Shown piece after piece: positions 59,986 to 64,000 of a stretch of DNA of 64,000 bases. The DNA lies in contig PHEE01000007.1 of NCBI GenBank assembly GCA_002842855.1, positions 92,307 to 156,306 of the forward strand. The letters run 5' to 3'. How positions within the stretch are numbered: the first letter of the stretch is position 1; every line of letters begins with the position of its first letter. This DNA is from Alphaproteobacteria bacterium HGW-Alphaproteobacteria-4. GTDB lineage: Bacteria > Pseudomonadota > Alphaproteobacteria > Rhodobacterales > Rhodobacteraceae. Position numbers and translations under genes: made by a program. Below the pieces are notes generated by a model. The model made no database searches. It was given only the letters and a program-made list of their open reading frames with translations, and was not told the origin of the DNA.

Positions 59986-60939
59986 ATGCTGAGCCGCACG
60001 GCGGAAAACCTGTTCTGGATCGCGCGCTATATCGAGCGCGCCGAAACCATGGCGCGGCTGCTTGAGGTGGGGGCGCGCATTGCGTTGATGCCGCAGGCCG
60101 GGCACGGCTACCGCAACGAATGGGAAAGCCTGCTGCGTGCCTCGGGCACCGCCTCGGGGTTTGCGCTCAAATACGGCGACCCGGTGCAGCGCAATATCGA
60201 GAGCTTTCTGTTCTTTGACCGCGACAACCCCTCGTCAGTCGCCTCGTGTCTTGAGCGCGCGCGCGAAAATGGCCGTATTGTGCGCACCGCACTGACCACG
60301 CAGGTATGGGATGCGCTTAACACCGCGTTTCAGGAAATGCGCGGGCTGGAACGTGTGCCGCGATCTGAACTGGAACTGAGCCGCCTGACCGAATGGACCC
60401 TGCGCCATACCGCGATGCTGCGTGGCGCCATCGACGCCTCGCTTTTGCGCAACGACGGCTACGAATATCTTGGCCTCGGCTTTGCGCTCGAACGCGCCGA
60501 TAACACCGCGCGGCTTTTGGATGTGAAATACTATGTGTTGCTGCCGCGGGTCGATTTTGTCGGTTCAGGCCTCGACAACTACCAATGGCAGACGCTCTTG
60601 CGCGCGCTTTCCTCGCACCGCGCCTTTCACTGGGCTTATGGCGGCGAGATTACCGCGGGCAAGATCGCGCATTTCCTGATCCTTAACCGCCAGAGCCCGC
60701 GCTCGCTGGTCACCGCAACGGGCGCCGCGGTGACCCATCTCGATGGGCTGGCGCGCGCCTACGGGCGCGCAGGTCCGGTGCAGACCCGAGCCCGTGCGCT
60801 GCACGAGGCACTGGAAAAAACCACGGTCGAAGAGGTGTTCGAGGAAGGCCTGCACGAGTTTCTGACCCGTTTTGTGCGGGATGTCTCGGGCCTCGCGGTG
60901 ATGGTGCAGGCAAGTTATCTGAGCGGAGAGGCGCGATGA
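59986..60939 (+). CDS. Alpha-E domain protein of the Anbu cluster
   Basis: A 317-aa all-helical protein. The start MLSRTAENLFWIARYIERAETMARLLEV is the alpha-E (DUF403) signature, followed by WDALNTAFQEMRGLERV, RAFHWAYGGEITAGKIAHFLILNRQSPRSL and many conserved-looking acidic and Arg residues. It is always linked to the ATP-grasp partner in such clusters and probably forms a complex with it. The gene lies 4 bp after the ATP-grasp stop and overlaps the transglutaminase gene by 4 nt (ATGA). Confidence 0.92.
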   Translation: MLSRTAENLFWIARYIERAETMARLLEVGARIALMPQAGHGYRNEWESLLRASGTASGFALKYGDPVQRNIESFLFFDRDNPSSVASCLERARENGRIVRTALTTQVWDALNTAFQEMRGLERVPRSELELSRLTEWTLRHTAMLRGAIDASLLRNDGYEYLGLGFALERADNTARLLDVKYYVLLPRVDFVGSGLDNYQWQTLLRALSSHRAFHWAYGGEITAGKIAHFLILNRQSPRSLVTATGAAVTHLDGLARAYGRAGPVQTRARALHEALEKTTVEEVFEEGLHEFLTRFVRDVSGLAVMVQASYLSGEAR

Positions 60940-61748
60940 TCCTGACCGTCAGCCATGCCACCACCTACCGCTACTCGGCGCCAATGCGCGGCGCGGTGCA
61001 AAGCCTGCGCCTGTTTCCGGCCCGGTTCGAGGGGCAGAATGTGCTCGACTGGCAGGTTGAGGTGCCCAGCGGTATTCGCGGCGGCAGTTTTCGCGATGGC
61101 GCGGGTGACAAGATCGAGGGTTGGTCGCTGCGCGGGCCGATCACCGAGGTCAGCGTGCATGTTTCGGGCCGGGTCGAAACGCAAGATCTGCACGGGGTTT
61201 TGCGCGGCCACCGCGAGGTGGTGCCCGCCGCCGCCTACCTGCGCACCAGCCCGCCGACCGAGGCCGACGCCGCTTTGAGCGATTTGGCGGTTGCCGCAGG
61301 GGCGGGGGCACAGGATTTGCTCGACCGCGCGCACCGGCTTGCGGCGGCGGTGACGGCGGCAATCGTCTACCGCCCCGGTGTGACCCATGAACACACCACG
61401 GCAGCCGAGGCGCTGGCGCTGGGCGAAGGTGTCTGCCAGGACCACGCGCATGCACTGATCGCGGCGGCGCATGTGCTCGACATGCCGGCGCGCTATGTTT
61501 CGGGCTATCTCTTTTCGGATGCGCAGGGGGCGGCGCACGAAGCCGCCCACGCCTGGGCCGAGCTGTGGGTCGAGGGCCTCGGCTGGGTCGGGTTCGATGC
61601 CGCCAATGCCTGCTGCCCCGATGCACGCTACATCCGGCTTGGTTCGGGGTTCGATGCGCGCGACGCGGCCCCCATTCGGGGGCTGGCGCTGGGCGAGGGG
61701 CTTGAAAGCCTCGACGTTGCGGTTGCAGTCGGGCAGGCGCAGCAATAA
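60936..61748 (+). CDS. Transglutaminase-like cysteine protease of the Anbu cluster
   Basis: A 270-aa protein of the bacterial transglutaminase-like superfamily. It has an N-terminal beta domain (ILTVSHATTYRYSAPMRGAVQSLRLFP) and the catalytic triad C167 (GEGVCQDHAH), H205 (AAHAWAELW) and D221 (VGFDAANAC). The fold cleaves or forms amide bonds. It overlaps the alpha-E gene by ATGA, and the Anbu gene follows after 32 bp. Confidence 0.93.
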   Translation: MILTVSHATTYRYSAPMRGAVQSLRLFPARFEGQNVLDWQVEVPSGIRGGSFRDGAGDKIEGWSLRGPITEVSVHVSGRVETQDLHGVLRGHREVVPAAAYLRTSPPTEADAALSDLAVAAGAGAQDLLDRAHRLAAAVTAAIVYRPGVTHEHTTAAEALALGEGVCQDHAHALIAAAHVLDMPARYVSGYLFSDAQGAAHEAAHAWAELWVEGLGWVGFDAANACCPDARYIRLGSGFDARDAAPIRGLALGEGLESLDVAVAVGQAQQ

Positions 61749-61780
61749 CGTCACGCGACACCGGAGCCGGGAGGTATCGG

Positions 61781-62506
61781 ATGACCTATTGCGTGGGGCT
61801 GTTGCTGGATGCAGGCATGGTGCTGCTATCGGACACGCGCACCAATGCCGGGCTCGACAATATCGCCACCTACACCAAGATGTTCGCCTTTGAAAAGCCG
61901 GGCGAGCGGGTGGTGACGATTCTGACCGCTGGCAGCCTTTCGGTCACGCAAACCACCATGGCGCGGCTGCGCGAGGCGATCGAGGCGCCCGAGGCGAGCG
62001 CGGAAAGCTCGATCATGCTGGCCCCAACCATGCTCAAGGTGGCCGAAATCGTGGGCAACACCCTGGCGGGGGTGCGCAGCGACATCGAGGGCAAGATGAA
62101 CGCGGCCAAGGTTACCGCCACCGCCTCGATGATCCTGGCGGGGCAGCGCGCGGGTGGCACCATGCGGCTGTTCCTGATCTACCCCGAGGGCAATTTCATC
62201 GAGGCAACCGAAGATACGCCGTTCCTGCAAATCGGTGAGCACAAGTATGGCAAGCCGATACTCGACCGCGTGGTGAACCCTGCAACCAGCCTTGCCGACG
62301 CGCAAAAGGCGGTGCTGCTGTCAATGGACAGCACGCTGCGCTCGAACCTGTCGGTGGGCATGCCGCTTGATCTGGCGGTGATCGAACGCGATGCCTGCCG
62401 TGTTACCATGCGGCGCCGGATCGAGGCGGGCGACGCCGATTTTGCCGCGATGAGCGAGGCCTGGTCCCAGGCGCTGCGCGACGGCTTTGCCCGCATCGCG
62501 CTTTGA
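61781..62506 (+). CDS. Anbu (bacterial proteasome homologue) peptidase
   Basis: A 241-aa Ntn-hydrolase of the proteasome type. Removal of the first Met exposes T1 (TYCVGLLLDAG). D17 (LLSDTRTN) and K32 (YTKMF) complete the catalytic set I recall for Anbu (Thr1, Asp17, Lys33). GEHKYGKPILDRV and DLAVIERDACRV are family blocks. Anbu forms open-ring assemblies and its substrate is unknown. A GGGAGG site precedes the start. It closes the ATP-grasp, alpha-E, transglutaminase cluster. Confidence 0.95.
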   Translation: MTYCVGLLLDAGMVLLSDTRTNAGLDNIATYTKMFAFEKPGERVVTILTAGSLSVTQTTMARLREAIEAPEASAESSIMLAPTMLKVAEIVGNTLAGVRSDIEGKMNAAKVTATASMILAGQRAGGTMRLFLIYPEGNFIEATEDTPFLQIGEHKYGKPILDRVVNPATSLADAQKAVLLSMDSTLRSNLSVGMPLDLAVIERDACRVTMRRRIEAGDADFAAMSEAWSQALRDGFARIAL

Positions 62507-62517
62507 GGCGGCGCAGG

Positions 62518-62547
62518 CCTCCGGCGGGGATATTTGTTTCCAAGGCA
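62518..62547 (+). repeat. Copy of the dispersed repeat after the Anbu gene
   Basis: CCTCCGGCGGGGATATTTG followed by TTTCCAAGGCA, starting 12 bp past the Anbu stop. It shares the core CGGGGATATTTG..CCAAGGCA with the copies at 40958 and 45560. Unlike those copies it has no second arm here. Confidence 0.65.
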
Positions 62548-62707
62548 GGGCACAGGCCGGTGCGCGCGGTTGGGCCGCGTCTAATTTGGGCAACAGCCGC
62601 GAATATTTATCGCCGCGAACTTGCCCGCAACTGTGCCCGGCGGTATCGAGGGCGGGTTGATGTTATTGCGCGCCAACGCAGAGGGCGCCGCTGCAAAGGA
62701 ACCTCGC

Positions 62708-63553
62708 ATGACCATTTTGAAGAATGCATCGCTGGCGCTCGCACTGGCCGGGTTCGCCGCCGTATCGGGTGCGCAGGCGCAGGGCTTTGCGGGGTCGGTT
62801 GAAGGCGGTTTCCAGATGACCGACCGCACCAACACCGCCAACAACATCGTCAACAGCCCTTATTTCGGCGGCTATCTGGCCGGATACGGCAGCCTTGGGC
62901 TGGGCCGCGTGGCGCTGGCCTTTGATGGCCGGGGCGAGTTCACCTATGACCGCGGCTACGACAATGTGCTGGCAACCGGGCCGCTGCATACAGGCGTGGT
63001 CGGCGCGCGGGCGGGCACGCGCCTTGGCAACATCTACGTCGGCGCCTTCGCGGGGATCGGGTTCTTTGATGGCCGCGATTCGGACCAGCCGATGCGCGGC
63101 TCGATCTACGGCATCGAGACCGAGTATTTCCTGCCCGGCGGCGGCTCGCTTTATGCGCAACTGGGGCAGGCGCGGGCGATCGGCTCGGATGCCGCGGACA
63201 ACGAATTTGACGGCATCGACTACAAGATCGGGGCGCTTTTTCCGGTGAACGCGAAATCCACCGTCGAGATCAGCGCCGAGCACGCGATTTCAAGCCAGTG
63301 CTTTCAGGATTGCGGCGATCTGGGCCGCAACGTGGTGTTCGGGCTTGAGGGGGTGCGCCGCCTGACCGACCGGATCGATCTGGTCGGCACCATCGATTAC
63401 GCGCATGTCACCACCAACGCCAAGGCCACCCACGCCACCTCGATGGATGTGTTCGTGGGCATCCGGGTGCCGCTTGGCGCCCGCCCGACCAGCGCGCTGC
63501 GCACCCCGATGGCGGCCTTCCAGGCCGCAAGCTGGATGCATCCGACGGACTGA
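62708..63553 (+). CDS. Probable outer-membrane beta-barrel protein
   Basis: A 281-aa protein with a signal peptide (residues 1-22, ending GAQAQ) and Gly/aromatic-rich amphipathic strands (YFGGYLAGYGSLGLGRVALAFDG, GARAGTRLGNIYVGAFAG, GSLYAQLGQ). One close Cys pair (CFQDC) lies near residue 200. Unlike classical barrels it does not end in Phe, having a tail RTPMAAFQAASWMHPTD. It lies 201 bp after the Anbu gene, with a repeat copy between, so it is not part of that operon. A strong terminator follows. Confidence 0.75.
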   Translation: MTILKNASLALALAGFAAVSGAQAQGFAGSVEGGFQMTDRTNTANNIVNSPYFGGYLAGYGSLGLGRVALAFDGRGEFTYDRGYDNVLATGPLHTGVVGARAGTRLGNIYVGAFAGIGFFDGRDSDQPMRGSIYGIETEYFLPGGGSLYAQLGQARAIGSDAADNEFDGIDYKIGALFPVNAKSTVEISAEHAISSQCFQDCGDLGRNVVFGLEGVRRLTDRIDLVGTIDYAHVTTNAKATHATSMDVFVGIRVPLGARPTSALRTPMAAFQAASWMHPTD

Positions 63554-63573
63554 TTGGGCTGTTCCGTGACCCG

Positions 63574-63602
63574 AAAAAGGCCCCCGACCGGGGGCCTTTT
63601 TT
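63574..63602 (+). terminator. Strong bidirectional Rho-independent terminator
   Basis: A 12-bp near-perfect stem AAAAAGGCCCCC/GGGGGCCTTTTTT with a 4-nt loop and a T run on both strands. It lies 20 bp past the barrel gene stop and between convergent genes. Confidence 0.92.
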
Positions 63603-63636
63603 GTTGGCGCGGCGCGGCGCGGCGCGGGCGGTGGTG

Positions 63637-64000
63637 TCAGCCCGCTGCTCCCCGCCAGACCCCGTTTGCGGCCAATGCCATGATGCCTGCGCCCGCCGCC
63701 CCGGCGATCAGGCCATCGGCGCCAAGATTGGCCGCGACGATGCCGGCAAGCGCCCAGGCCACCGCCAGCGCATATTCCGGCGCGTGGCGGTTGCGGCGTT
63801 GCACGATCAGAGCAACCGCCAGCACCAGCACCAGCATCGCAAGCGTTGCTGCGGTGGCGCCCAGCACGCCGTGGCCGATCAGCACCACCCCCGCCGAAAC
63901 GCCTGAAGCGGCGGTCAGCCAGCCGGCATAAAGCGCCACCGGCGCGATGCGCCACCACCGCCCCGGCCCGCGCGGACTGCGCGCCAGCGCCCAGAGCGCG
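63637..64000 (-). CDS. Membrane protein, C-terminal part (cut by window edge)
   Basis: The frame is open to the right edge; the last 120 codons are present. It has the hydrophobic segments SGVSAGVVLIGHGVL, ATLAMLVLVLAVALIVQRR, YALAVAWALAGIVAAN and the short LIAGAAGAGIMAL. RWWRIAPVALYAGWLTAAS in front resembles the TspO-related or tryptophan-rich sensory protein-like proteins of this group, a tentative match. The true start lies outside the window. An internal GTG at 63939 should not be taken as start, because coding-like sequence continues upstream of it. Confidence 0.6.
   Translation of the reverse strand, partial: ALWALARSPRGPGRWWRIAPVALYAGWLTAASGVSAGVVLIGHGVLGATAATLAMLVLVLAVALIVQRRNRHAPEYALAVAWALAGIVAANLGADGLIAGAAGAGIMALAANGVWRGAAG

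Noticed and set aside
1-64000. CRISPR arrays, insertion sequences, prophage genes or rRNA
   Set aside because: No spaced direct repeats, no transposase or integrase motifs, no phage structural genes and no rRNA-like stretches were found on reading both strands.

Overview
The window is GC-rich chromosomal DNA of an alphaproteobacterium of the Rhodobacter/Paracoccus group (Rhodobacteraceae sensu lato). This is inferred from the RpoE-ChrR pair, an RpoH I type heat-shock sigma factor, the xdhABC order, a HisG-HisZ split ATP phosphoribosyltransferase, a sat-cysC fusion, DUF1150 behind Hsp20, Hint-domain exported proteins and a dispersed repeat family. No prophage, transposase, CRISPR or plasmid function was seen. 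Genes are tightly packed, many with 4-nt ATGA or GTGA overlaps. No gene-free stretch exceeds about 235 bases.

Layout. 1-2660: end of a Fe(III)-type ABC permease, tRNA-Thr(TGT), a DUF1684 protein, a small c-type cytochrome and a His-rich exported peptide. 2733-8055: rpoE-chrR facing a four-gene lipid operon (flavin oxidoreductase, DUF1365, cyclopropane-synthase-like methyltransferase, SDR) across a nearly symmetric divergent promoter; this is a singlet-oxygen or photo-oxidative stress module. 8068-10572: a sulfide:quinone-oxidoreductase-like flavoprotein with a SqrR-type operator, and a periplasmic protein built of four internal repeats. 10708-20009: one co-directional purine unit, xdhA-xdhB-xdhC followed by a BMP-type nucleoside ABC transporter; xdhA and xdhB each carry an in-frame palindromic repeat. 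20136-31499: an SRPBCC protein, dnaE, a two-gene haem or redox membrane unit behind an AT-rich leader, an AbrB-family transporter, slyX, and hisS-hisZ-hisG. 31623-34329: purE-purK, DUF465, hsp20-DUF1150.

34358-42221: two glycosyltransferases, two Hint-fold proteins (one has lost its catalytic residues), sat-cysC, trxB, an Lrp/AsnC regulator and a 57-aa conserved-looking protein. 42453-48042: lgt, an NDUFAF7-like methyltransferase and pgeF in one operon; ubiK; a membrane protein whose start codon overlaps that of an rluA-family gene; rpoH with a sigma-32 type promoter. 48189-54635: a Gfo/Idh/MocA oxidoreductase, an acyl-CoA-ligase-like protein and a complete Fe(III)-type ABC transporter. 54706-58334: an outer-membrane barrel, M19 dipeptidase and M3 oligopeptidase, on the minus strand. 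58566-62506: the four-gene Anbu (bacterial proteasome homologue) cluster: ATP-grasp, alpha-E, transglutaminase-like protease, Anbu. 62708-64000: a second barrel protein and the C-terminal part of a membrane protein running off the right edge.

Two themes stand out. One is envelope and oxidative stress control (RpoE/ChrR with lipid modification, RpoH, Hsp20, TrxB, sulfide oxidation). The other is the Anbu cluster, whose substrate and ligation product remain unknown. Family names and residue assignments come from reading the sequence and remembered family features; no database search was run.
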